A stretch of DNA of 64,000 bases from Novosphingobium sp. SG707 (GTDB taxonomy: Bacteria; Pseudomonadota; Alphaproteobacteria; Sphingomonadales; Sphingomonadaceae): positions 62,001 to 126,000 of the forward strand of contig NZ_JAAZQL010000005.1 of NCBI RefSeq assembly GCF_012275515.1. The letters run 5' to 3'. The first letter of the stretch is position 1, and each line of letters opens with the position of its first letter. The translations under genes and the position numbers were made by a program. Below, piece by piece: positions 27,596-35,110 of this stretch. Below the pieces are notes generated by a model. It made no database searches. It saw only the letters and a list, made by a program, of their open reading frames with translations, and was not told the origin of the DNA.

Positions 27596-28474
27596 TTAGT
27601 TCTTCAAGCCCAGCATCTTGCGCGCCTCGCCGGGCGTTGCCAGATCCGCGCCCAAATGGTCGATCAGCTCGACCGCCCAATTGACCATATCGGCATTGCC
27701 TGCGGCCTGCTTGCCCTTGCGCAGATAGGTGCTGTCCTCAAACCCGGTGCGCACATGGCCGCCCAGGAGCACCGATTGCGCCGCCATGGGGAAGGAATGG
27801 CGCTGAATGCCAAAGCCGGTGAAGGTCGCGCCGCGCGGCAACTGGTTCTTGGAATATTGCATGGCTTCGGGTGTGGCGGGCAGGCCATATTTGGTGCCCA
27901 GCACAAAGGTATAGGGCGAATGGGCGGGCAGCGCGCCCTCGGCGATCAGATCCTCGGCATAGACGAAATCGCCCGCCTCGAAGCACTCGATTTCCGGCAG
28001 AACGCCCGCGTCCTGAATCATATGGCCAAGGCGCGTGACCATCGGCTTCAGATTGATCGCCGCCCCGCCCCACAGGTTCATCGTGCAGATGTCGAGCGTG
28101 CACATATCCGGTTTCAGATCGAGGATATGCTCCAGCCGCTTTTCGGCGGTGAACATCAGCGTGCCGGGGCCGGGCAGGCTGGGGTCTTCCTCGCTCTGCA
28201 TCCATGTGCAGCCCGGCCCGGTGGTGACGTTGAGGATCACTTCGCTGTTCTTCGCGCGGATCAGGCCGACCACCTCGCGGTAATCCTCCAGCTCGGTGCT
28301 GGGATGGCCGGTTTCGCGGTCGCGCACGTGCAGGTGGATGATCGAGGCCCCGGCGGCGGCGGCGTCCAGCGCTTCCTGCGCCACATGCTCGGGGCGGAAG
28401 GGGAAATTGGGATGCTTGGGCAGCGGCCATGGCGAACCGGTGACGGCGCAGGTGATAAAGACCTTATCGGCCAT
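27596..28474 (-). CDS. Beta-keto acid cleavage enzyme (BKACE, DUF849)
   Basis: The product is 292 aa, a TIM barrel of the DUF849 family. Metal-binding H47 and H49 are in IIHLHVRD, followed by NVTTGPG, IECFEAGD and a C-terminal VRTGFEDSTYL. The family cleaves a 3-oxo acid with acetyl-CoA to give acetoacetate plus a CoA ester; the prototype acts on 3-keto-5-aminohexanoate. In this neighbourhood a 3-aryl-3-oxopropanoate (vanilloylacetate-type) substrate would fit, giving an aroyl-CoA. That specificity is an inference. It is first in an operon with the SDR and divergent from the XRE gene. Confidence 0.88.
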   Translation of the reverse strand: MADKVFITCAVTGSPWPLPKHPNFPFRPEHVAQEALDAAAAGASIIHLHVRDRETGHPSTELEDYREVVGLIRAKNSEVILNVTTGPGCTWMQSEEDPSLPGPGTLMFTAEKRLEHILDLKPDMCTLDICTMNLWGGAAINLKPMVTRLGHMIQDAGVLPEIECFEAGDFVYAEDLIAEGALPAHSPYTFVLGTKYGLPATPEAMQYSKNQLPRGATFTGFGIQRHSFPMAAQSVLLGGHVRTGFEDSTYLRKGKQAAGNADMVNWAVELIDHLGADLATPGEARKMLGLKN

Positions 28475-28552
28475 TGAAAGTCCTCTCCTCTATGGGAACT
28501 TTTGGGGGGGAAATGTTCTGATTCATGACCTATGCCCGTCTGGCAGGTGTTG

Positions 28553-28600
28553 AACAGGCCTGTGTCTGTGCCATTATTGAGAGTAACAGGCAGAACAGGC
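28553..28600. promoter_or_regulatory. Candidate operator region, BKACE / regulator divergent promoter
   Basis: AACAGGC occurs three times (28553, 28585, 28594), and ACAGGCCTGT (28554-28563) is a perfect palindrome. The ten bases GAGTAACAGG (28581-28590) recur exactly at 32761-32770 in the other divergent promoter of this island. The XRE-type regulator encoded alongside is the obvious candidate binder. Confidence 0.4.
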
Positions 28601-28661
28601 TTTCGCGATGTCCTATATAGTGTAAGGGGCGCCGAAAGAAATACGGGCAAGAGGCAAGGAT

Positions 28662-29483
28662 ATGGCGCAAAGAGAGGAACTTACCCGCTTTCTGAAAGCC
28701 GCGCGCGGGCGCTTGGCCCCCACCGACGTGGGTCTGCCCGCCGGTGAGCGTCGCCGCACGCGGGGGTTGCGCCGCGAGGAAGTGGCCACGCTCGCGGGCA
28801 TGAGCGTCACATGGTACACATGGTTCGAGCAGGGGCGCGAGGTGCAGCTTTCCGCTGCGATGATCGAGCGTTTGGGCAAGGCGCTGCGTCTGGAGCCACA
28901 GGAGCGCGAGTTCCTCTTTGCGCTGGCCCAGCATCGTCCGCCGCCGCTGACGGGCCGGGCCGACGAGGCGGTGCGCCCATCCACCCAGCAATTGATGGAC
29001 AGTCTGTCGATTCCCGCGCTGGTGATTGTCGAGGATTGGACCGTGGTGGGCTGGAACGCGCTGGTGACGCAGCTTTTCCGTGATTACGCGCCTTTGCCGC
29101 GTGAGGAGCGCAACCTGTTCCGCATCCTGATGCTCAATGAACGCTATCGCGCCGACCCGGAGCGCTATCGCGAAATGGCGCGCCGTCTGGTCGCGCGCTT
29201 CAAGTGGGATTACAGCCGCACCGCCCAGCCCCAGGTGTTCGAGACGCTGATCGCCGAGATGCAGCAATCCTCCGACCTGTTCCGCGAATATTGGGAAGCC
29301 GCCGAAATCCGCAGCCATTTCGAGGATGTGAACAGCGCCACGCTGCCCGATGTGGGCGAGATCGCCTTTCACCACACGTCCTATGCGATCGAGGAAGTGC
29401 CGGGCCAGCGCCTGATCCTGTTCGCCCCCGCCGATCCGGCCAGCGCGGAGAAATTGCGCCGACTGGCCGCCGAGATGGCTTGA
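28662..29483 (+). CDS. XRE-family regulator with MmyB-like C-terminal domain
   Basis: The product is 273 aa. The N-terminal HTH (RRTRGLRREEVATLAGMSVT, then WYTWFEQGREVQLSAAMIER) is followed by a PAS-like MmyB ligand-binding domain (VEDWTVVGWNAL, ARFKWDYSR, LILFAPADP). Members of this family usually regulate neighbouring dehydrogenase genes in response to a small ligand, in some cases a fatty acid. It is divergent from the BKACE-SDR operon and convergent with the aldehyde dehydrogenase operon, so it is the likely local regulator. Confidence 0.88.
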   Translation: MAQREELTRFLKAARGRLAPTDVGLPAGERRRTRGLRREEVATLAGMSVTWYTWFEQGREVQLSAAMIERLGKALRLEPQEREFLFALAQHRPPPLTGRADEAVRPSTQQLMDSLSIPALVIVEDWTVVGWNALVTQLFRDYAPLPREERNLFRILMLNERYRADPERYREMARRLVARFKWDYSRTAQPQVFETLIAEMQQSSDLFREYWEAAEIRSHFEDVNSATLPDVGEIAFHHTSYAIEEVPGQRLILFAPADPASAEKLRRLAAEMA

Positions 29484-29490
29484 AAAAGAA

Positions 29491-29512
29491 GGGGTGCGGC
29501 GCACCGCACCCC
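29491..29512 (-). terminator. Terminator for the aldehyde dehydrogenase operon
   Basis: A perfect 9-bp stem (GGGGTGCGG / CCGCACCCC) with a 4-nt loop is followed on the minus strand by TTCTTTTTC. The T-run overlaps the end of the convergent XRE gene. Confidence 0.8.
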
Positions 29513-29520
29513 CATTTCCA

Positions 29521-30948
29521 TTACGCCGGAAGCGCGCCGATCACCGACTTGACCTCCAGATATTCCTCGAGGCCGAATTTGCCGAATTCGCGGCCATTGC
29601 CCGATTGCTTGTATCCGCCAAAGGGCATGTCCATCGCCAAGCCGCCCGCGTTCACATAGACCGACCCGGCGCGGATCTTGCTCACGATGGTCTTGGCCAC
29701 GGCCGGATCGCCCGCAATATAGGCGCCAAGGCCATAGGGCGTGTCATTGGCGATGGCGACCGCCTCATCCAGATCCTTGTACGGCAGGATGACCAGCACC
29801 GGGCCGAAGATTTCCTCGCGCGCAATCGCCATGTCATTGGTGACATTGGCAAACACGGTGGGCTTGACGAAATAGCCCTTGTCCACGCCCTCGGGCAGAC
29901 CAAGCCCGCCGGTGACCAGCGTGGCGCCTTCCTCGATGCCCTTGGCAATCAGGCCCTGGATCTTGTCGAACTGGGCCTTGTTCACCACCGGGCCGATATG
30001 GCCGCCCTCGGCCAGAGGATCGCCCACCGGCTTGCCGCCAAAGATTTCGCCCGCCAGCTTGGCCGCCTCATCATGCTGCGAGACATGAACCAGCATGCGC
30101 GTGGGCGCGACGCAGCTCTGCCCCGAATTGAGCAGCACGCCGCCGCAGCCGCCGGGCAGCGCCTTGTCGAGCGGCGTGCCGGGCAGGATGATGTTGGGCG
30201 ATTTGCCCCCCAGTTCCTGCGTCACGCGCTTGACCGTATCGGCGGCCGCCTTGGCCACCATGATCCCGGCGCGGGTCGATCCGGTAAAGCTGATCATGTC
30301 GATATCGGGATGGGCGGCCATCGCCGCGCCCACGCCCGGCCCGTCGCCCTGCACCAGATTGAACACGCCCGCGGGTACGCCCGCTGCAGCCAACACTTCG
30401 GCAAAGACGGCGGCGCAGGTGGGGGCTTCCTCGCTGGGCTTGAGCACGATGGTGCAGCCCGCCGCCAGCGCCGGGGCCACCTTGGCGACGATCTGGTTCA
30501 TCGGCCAGTTCCACGGGGTGATGAGGCCCACCACCCCGATCGGCTCGCGCACGACCTTGTTGTCGCCAATCTTTTCCTCAAAATCATAGGCCTGCAAGGC
30601 GGCCAGCGCATTGGCCAGATGGCCAAGGCCCGACCCGGCCTGAGCGGTCGAGGAGGTGCTGATCGGGCAACCCATTTCGGTGCTGATCGCCTCGGCAATA
30701 TCGCCGATTCGCGCCTTATAGGCCTCGATGATCGCGCCCAGCAGGGCGATGCGCTCTTCCTTGGTGGTCTGGCTGAAGCTCTCGAACGCGCGGCGCGCGG
30801 CGGCCACGGCGGCATCCACGTCAGCGGCGGTGCCCAGCGTGATCTGGCTGGCCGCGCCTTCGGTGGCCGGGTTGATGACGGTGTGGGGCGTGCCGCCGAT
30901 GCTGTCGACCCACTGGCCGTCGATGAAATTCTGCGGATAGTTCTTCAT
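29521..30948 (-). CDS. NAD(P)-dependent aldehyde dehydrogenase
   Basis: The product is 475 aa of the ALDH superfamily. Visible are ITPWNWPM, the cofactor Lys in VLKPSEEAP, FTGSTRAG, general base E245 in QELGGKSPN, catalytic C279 in NSGQSCVAPTRM and EEIFGPVL. It oxidises an aldehyde to an acid in the cytoplasm. Context suggests an aryl side-chain aldehyde produced after ether cleavage, as ValA-type enzymes do in Sphingobium. It is the last gene of the operon LigE-like, LigG-like, ALDH (29 bases after the LigG-like stop). Confidence 0.93.
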   Translation of the reverse strand: MKNYPQNFIDGQWVDSIGGTPHTVINPATEGAASQITLGTAADVDAAVAAARRAFESFSQTTKEERIALLGAIIEAYKARIGDIAEAISTEMGCPISTSSTAQAGSGLGHLANALAALQAYDFEEKIGDNKVVREPIGVVGLITPWNWPMNQIVAKVAPALAAGCTIVLKPSEEAPTCAAVFAEVLAAAGVPAGVFNLVQGDGPGVGAAMAAHPDIDMISFTGSTRAGIMVAKAAADTVKRVTQELGGKSPNIILPGTPLDKALPGGCGGVLLNSGQSCVAPTRMLVHVSQHDEAAKLAGEIFGGKPVGDPLAEGGHIGPVVNKAQFDKIQGLIAKGIEEGATLVTGGLGLPEGVDKGYFVKPTVFANVTNDMAIAREEIFGPVLVILPYKDLDEAVAIANDTPYGLGAYIAGDPAVAKTIVSKIRAGSVYVNAGGLAMDMPFGGYKQSGNGREFGKFGLEEYLEVKSVIGALPA

Positions 30949-30977
30949 GGAATTGTCCTTCTGTCAGCCGGGGAGCG

Positions 30978-31808
30978 TCAGGTAGTGATCAGGCCAAGCT
31001 CGGCATCGCCGGCAGCGTGGCCCCATTTGTCGCGGGGAGGCATGGGGCGGGTGTCCCATGGCGGATCGAGGGTGAAGCTGGAGACTTTGCGCCCTTCGGG
31101 AATGCGGCCATTGCCGCCGCCCTGGGCATAATCGTAATAGAGCGTCATCAGTTCGCGGTGGCTGTGGATTTCCGCCACGGCGGGATGCGACAGGCAGGCC
31201 TCGCGCCAGCGCAACACGCGCGTGAGGTTCTGCGGCACCGCATAGTCCTCGTAATATTCAAGGAACCACAGGCGCTTGAACATGGGGGCAAAGGCGACCT
31301 CAGCCCAGCCGAAGCGGTCGAACAGGTAATCCCCATCCGGCGCATAATCGCGCAGGAAAGCATCGAGCCTTGCATATTGCGCGTCGACCTCGGCCTTCAA
31401 GGCGTCCCTCTGCGCAGGATCGCGGTTCAGGATCATCCGGTATCCCGCCCCGGTGAATGCCCCGTCGGTGGCGCACAGCATCTGCTCCACGGCATGTTCA
31501 TAGGGGTCGGACCGCGCGATGCGGACGCCGGGAAACCGGTCGTCGAAATAGCGCAGGATGACCATGCTCTCCTTGAGCACCGCGCCATTTTCCAGCTCCA
31601 GCGCGGGCAGGGCGGTGGTGCCCCGCGTTTTGCGCAGCAGCCATTCCGGGCGGGGGCGCGAAATGTCGATGTCATGATGGGCCAGCCTTTCGGCCAGCCC
31701 TTTCAGTGACAGCAGGATCTCCACCCTTTCGGAAAAGGGGCAGCCCGGAATGTGATACATCCGCAAGGTCCCGCCGGGCGGCTCCTGCTCGCCAGAAGTA
31801 TGCATCAT
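30978..31808 (-). CDS. ligG: Glutathione lyase, LigG-like (omega-class GST)
   Basis: The product is 276 aa. The N-terminal thioredoxin fold begins MYHIPGCPFSERVEILLSLK, where C23 in CPFS is the thiol that removes glutathione from the ketone thioether in LigG; KESMVILRYF supplies the glutathione site. The long C terminus (YYDYAQGGGNGRIPEGRKVS, PMPPRDKWGHAA) matches the Sphingobium LigG pattern as I remember it. It overlaps the LigE-like gene by ATGA. The product would be a beta-hydroxypropiovanillone-type ketone plus oxidised glutathione. Confidence 0.85.
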   Translation of the reverse strand: MMHTSGEQEPPGGTLRMYHIPGCPFSERVEILLSLKGLAERLAHHDIDISRPRPEWLLRKTRGTTALPALELENGAVLKESMVILRYFDDRFPGVRIARSDPYEHAVEQMLCATDGAFTGAGYRMILNRDPAQRDALKAEVDAQYARLDAFLRDYAPDGDYLFDRFGWAEVAFAPMFKRLWFLEYYEDYAVPQNLTRVLRWREACLSHPAVAEIHSHRELMTLYYDYAQGGGNGRIPEGRKVSSFTLDPPWDTRPMPPRDKWGHAAGDAELGLITT

Positions 31809-32656
31809 GCGGGCGCTTTCTCGCCTTTTCCGGTGATATGGGCGGTTTCGGCCGCCGTGCTGGCCGGGCCGGTGTTGCGCTTGACAAGACCCGCCACCAG
31901 CGAAGGCCCCTTGGCGAAGGGCTCGGGATCGCCCTCGCGCATTTTCAGGCCGAACAGCGGGCTCATGCCCGGAATGCGGCCCAGACCGCCATAAAGGTCG
32001 AAACCGCGGTCGATCCAGTCGCGCAGCGGGTCATCCTCGGTCATCGGCGGGGTGTCGGCCACGCTGGCCGCCCAGAGGAACACCGCCAGCGCGCGATAAT
32101 CGGCATAATTGGGCGTTTCGCCGCCCAGCCATTTGTGTTCGCGCAGAATACCGCGCAGCAGCTCCAGTTCGGGCAGCACCTTGGGGAACACATCCTCGCG
32201 CCCCACGATCAGCTCTTCCATCGGCTTGCCCCACATGCGCAGGCGCGATTCGGTGATATACTGGATGTCATGCGGGAAGCAGCGGTCGCGATATTGCACG
32301 GCAAAGCAGCGCGCCCACGGGCCGACCACCGTCTTCCACAACCAGGTTTCGAGGAACTGGGTCAGCACCTTGACCGAAGGATCGCCGATCAGCGTGGGCC
32401 GGTCGGGATATTTGGCATCCAGATATTCGGCGATCAGCCAGCTATCGAGCACATATTCGCCGTCATCGCAGATCACCGGCAGGCGTTCGGACCGCCCGCC
32501 GGTGCGATCCAGAATGCCGGTGAACCCGCCCGGCACCACATCGAGGTCAAAGCCTTTGTGTTTGACAGCATATTTGGTGGCCCAGACGAAGGGGCTGGTG
32601 GTGCACCCGCTTTCGTGGGTCAGATCGAAAAAGGTGATCTTGTTATCCTTGGCCAT
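31805..32656 (-). CDS. ligE: Glutathione-dependent beta-etherase, LigE/LigP-like
   Basis: The product is 283 aa. It starts MAKDNKITFFDLTHESGCTT, then FVWATKYAVKHKGFDLDVVP and GGFTGILDRTGGRSERLPVI, which is the LigE/LigP N-terminal pattern of stereospecific beta-aryl etherases. The C-terminal helical domain is long for a GST, as in LigE. It should attack the beta-carbon of an alpha-keto aryl ether with glutathione, releasing a phenol such as guaiacol. LigE versus LigP cannot be separated by eye. GGGAGCGG precedes the ATG at 32656; an extension to 32953 has no homology. Confidence 0.87.
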   Translation of the reverse strand: MAKDNKITFFDLTHESGCTTSPFVWATKYAVKHKGFDLDVVPGGFTGILDRTGGRSERLPVICDDGEYVLDSWLIAEYLDAKYPDRPTLIGDPSVKVLTQFLETWLWKTVVGPWARCFAVQYRDRCFPHDIQYITESRLRMWGKPMEELIVGREDVFPKVLPELELLRGILREHKWLGGETPNYADYRALAVFLWAASVADTPPMTEDDPLRDWIDRGFDLYGGLGRIPGMSPLFGLKMREGDPEPFAKGPSLVAGLVKRNTGPASTAAETAHITGKGEKAPA

Positions 32657-32760
32657 GGACCGCTCCCGCTGATTTGTTTTTGGGGTGTGTTTGTATGTCT
32701 TACTGTCAATTTGGGGCAAGGTTTGGGCGCTGCCAAGGGGGAAACGAATACTATCAGCAA

Positions 32761-32770
32761 GAGTAACAGG
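32761..32770 (+). promoter_or_regulatory. Candidate operator, etherase / Nu-GST divergent promoter
   Basis: GAGTAACAGG is identical to 28581-28590 in the BKACE/regulator promoter. It lies in the 250-base gap between the divergent LigE-like and Nu-class GST genes, which otherwise holds no gene. Confidence 0.4.
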
Positions 32771-32906
32771 ATGGCGGCGCGGACGATCCCGTTCGGCGAA
32801 ACTGTCCCCTGCGAAACTGTCATCGCCAATGATAGCGGGGGCGCTGGCCTTGTTGCGGGGGCGGGGGCGTGTTTGTTGCGCGCAGCAAAGGATAAGGGAT
32901 GCCGCG

Positions 32907-33566
32907 ATGCTCGAACTCTTTACCTCCGAAACGCCCAATGGCTGGAAAGTCACGATCCTGCTTGAGGAGCTGGGCGTACCCTATAAGGTCACCCCGATTT
33001 CGCTGACCAATCAGGAGCAGAAGACGCCGGAATTTCTGGCGATCAACCCCAATGGCAAGATCCCCGCGCTGGTCGACGATGGTTTCGCCGTGTTCGAATC
33101 GGGCGCGATCCTGCTCTATCTGGCCGAGAAATTCGGCCGTTTCATCCCCGCCGACGTGCAGGGGCGCAGCCGAGCGATCCAATGGGTGATGTGGCAGGTT
33201 TCCGGCCTCGGCCCGATGATGGGGCAGGCGACGGTGTTCAACCGCTATTTCCCGGAAAAGCTGCCCTCGGTGATTGATCGCTATACGCGCGAAAGCCGCC
33301 GCCTGCTGGGCGTGCTGGATGCGGCGTTGGAGGGGTGTGATTATCTGGCGGGCGACTATTCGATCGCCGACATCGCCTGCTTCCCATGGGTGCGCGGGCA
33401 TGACTGGGCCGGGGTGACGCTGGATGGCCTGCCCAATATCGCGCGCTGGATGGGCGATATCGGCGCGCGGCCTGCGGTTCAGCGCGGACTGCTGATCCCG
33501 ACCCCGCCGACGCCTGAGGAAATGGCGGCCAAGACCACCACGCAGGGTAAATCTATTCTGGCCTAA
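32907..33566 (+). CDS. Nu-class glutathione S-transferase (YghU/YfcG-like)
   Basis: The product is 219 aa. [20 protein letters not shown] has the TPNGxK active-site pattern of Nu-class GSTs, followed by [12 protein letters not shown] (cis-Pro) and [15 protein letters not shown]. The C-terminal domain contains [20 protein letters not shown]. Nu-class enzymes have disulfide reductase activity and, in Novosphingobium, one acts as the glutathione lyase of the beta-etherase pathway. That could make it redundant with the LigG-like enzyme or specific for the other stereoisomer. It is transcribed divergently from ligE. Confidence 0.88.
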   Translation: MLELFTSETPNGWKVTILLEELGVPYKVTPISLTNQEQKTPEFLAINPNGKIPALVDDGFAVFESGAILLYLAEKFGRFIPADVQGRSRAIQWVMWQVSGLGPMMGQATVFNRYFPEKLPSVIDRYTRESRRLLGVLDAALEGCDYLAGDYSIADIACFPWVRGHDWAGVTLDGLPNIARWMGDIGARPAVQRGLLIPTPPTPEEMAAKTTTQGKSILA

Positions 33567-33769
33567 TAGCCCTCGAACAGGTCCAGGAAGGCCACCACGT
33601 CATTGTCGGTGGCGATGAACAGGCCTTCCTGTACCTCGGCGCTTTGCTGTTCGGCGATGCGCATGGCTTCGCTCAGCGGGCCGTAGAACAGGGTGGTGGC
33701 CGCCCCGCCTTCCGGTCCGCCATCCAGATGATAGAGGCGGACCGAGGCATCCTGATAGGTGGTGCGCAT
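33563..33769 (-). CDS. Small hypothetical protein (68 aa)
   Basis: The product is a 68-aa acidic protein with no signal peptide or membrane segment. The sequence suggests a small alpha/beta domain ([40 protein letters not shown]). Its ATG overlaps the SDR stop (shared base 33769), so it is translationally coupled to that gene, and its last four bases overlap the convergent GST gene. I do not recognise a family. Confidence 0.65.
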   Translation of the reverse strand: MRTTYQDASVRLYHLDGGPEGGAATTLFYGPLSEAMRIAEQQSAEVQEGLFIATDNDVVAFLDLFEGY

Positions 33770-34545
33770 TACTTGCGCGCCATGGCCAGCGGCGAAAAGG
33801 CCTGCGCCACGGGCATGATCTCGATCGAATTGACGTTCAAATGTTCGGGCAGGCGCAATACCGCCTCGACCGTCTGGGCCACATCATCGGCCGAGAGCGG
33901 CTTCATGCCCTGATAGACGGCGGCGGCCTTGTCCTTGTCGCCGCCAAAGCGGACCTGTGAGAACTCTGTCTCGCAGGCGCCCGGCTCCAGCGAGGTGACC
34001 TTGACCGGCGTGCCCAGCAGATCGGCGCGCAGGCCCAGTGAGAACTGGCGCACAAAGGCCTTGGTGCCGCCATAGACATTGCCGCCCGGATAGGGATAGG
34101 TGGCTGCAATGCTGGCCACATTGATGACATGGCCGCGCCCGCGCGCCACCATGCCGGGCAGCACCGCATGGGCAATGCGCACAACGCCCGTCACATTGGT
34201 TTCGATCATGGTTTCCCATTCGTCCAGATCGGCGGTATGCGCCGGCCCCAGACCCAGCGCGAGACCGGCATTGTTGAACAGGATGTCGATCCCGGCAAAA
34301 TTCTCGGGCAGGGCGGCCAGCAGTTTCTCACCGCAGTCCTTTTCCGTTACGTCCAGCTCGATGGTCAGCAGGCGGTCGGTATTCGCCTGCGCGGCCAGTT
34401 CATTCAGCCGCTCGCGGCGGCGCCCGGTGGCGATCACCCGCGCCCCGCCCGCCAGCAACCGCAGCGCCACCGCCCGGCCAAAGCCCGAGGTAGCCCCCGT
34501 CACCAAGGCGATGTGGTTTTCGGCCCAATTGGCGGTGTCACTCAT
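33769..34545 (-). CDS. SDR oxidoreductase, YdfG-like
   Basis: The product is 258 aa. The NADP-binding TGATSGFGRAV is followed by a basic pair after strand beta2 (ATGRRRERL) that favours NADP, NNAGLALGLGP and the catalytic YGGTKAF with an upstream Ser (NVASIAATYPYPG). The sequence is close to E. coli YdfG (3-hydroxy acid / serine dehydrogenase and malonic semialdehyde reductase). Start 34545 has AGGAG upstream. It lies in a minus-strand run with merR and the acyl-CoA ligase. Confidence 0.88.
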   Translation of the reverse strand: MSDTANWAENHIALVTGATSGFGRAVALRLLAGGARVIATGRRRERLNELAAQANTDRLLTIELDVTEKDCGEKLLAALPENFAGIDILFNNAGLALGLGPAHTADLDEWETMIETNVTGVVRIAHAVLPGMVARGRGHVINVASIAATYPYPGGNVYGGTKAFVRQFSLGLRADLLGTPVKVTSLEPGACETEFSQVRFGGDKDKAAAVYQGMKPLSADDVAQTVEAVLRLPEHLNVNSIEIMPVAQAFSPLAMARK

Positions 34546-34612
34546 GGTCGGCTCCTGCTGCGTTGCAATATAGGCGCAGGAGATAGGGGCGCGATCCGCC
34601 CCCGGCAAGCCT

Positions 34613-35038
34613 TTACCCGCCCGCCGCCGCGATCTCGGCCAGCGTTTCAGCTTCCAGCTTTTTCAGCTCGCCCACGGTTTCATCAATCGCCGCCCTTTGC
34701 CGCGCCAACAGTTTCAGCCTTTCGCGGATGCGGCGCAGCAGCAGCTTGGATTGCTCGACATGCTCCGGGTCGGCATCATAAAGGTCAAGGAACTCGCTGA
34801 TCTCGCGGATGGTGAAGCCCAGCCTTTTGCCGCGCAGGATCAATTGCATCCGCGCCACCTCGCGCCTTGCATAGATGCGCGTGTTGCCCACCCGTCGCGG
34901 CTCGATCAGGCCCTTGTCCTCGTAAAAGCGCAAGGTGCGGTGGGTGACGCCCAGCATCCCGGCGACCTCCTGAATCCCCATCAGGTCGCGGTTTTTGCCA
35001 GTGTCCTCCAGCCCGGTCTCCTCCAGTTTCGCGTCCAT
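34613..35038 (-). CDS. MerR-family regulator
   Basis: The product is 141 aa. The winged HTH is LMGIQEVAGMLGVTHRTLRF and YEDKGLIEPRR; a dimerisation coiled coil runs through the second half (ISEFLDLYDADPEHVEQSKL onward). There are no metal-binding cysteines. It resembles the MerR regulators (LiuR-like) linked to branched-chain and fatty-acid oxidation genes, which fits the acyl-CoA ligase next door and the divergent beta-oxidation operon. Start 35038 (GGGGAT seven bases upstream) is chosen over 35053. Confidence 0.85.
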   Translation of the reverse strand: MDAKLEETGLEDTGKNRDLMGIQEVAGMLGVTHRTLRFYEDKGLIEPRRVGNTRIYARREVARMQLILRGKRLGFTIREISEFLDLYDADPEHVEQSKLLLRRIRERLKLLARQRAAIDETVGELKKLEAETLAEIAAAGG

Positions 35039-35110
35039 CTCACTATCCCCCATCGGCCTATTCGACCAAAATGTTGCGCTTTTCGCAAGGGGCCAGAAGG
35101 CCAAAGGATA

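Noticed and set aside
31805..32953. Start of the LigE-like protein about 100 codons upstream
   Set aside because: The extension crosses the divergent promoter and overlaps the Nu-GST start; MAKDNKITF with a good ribosome site matches LigE.
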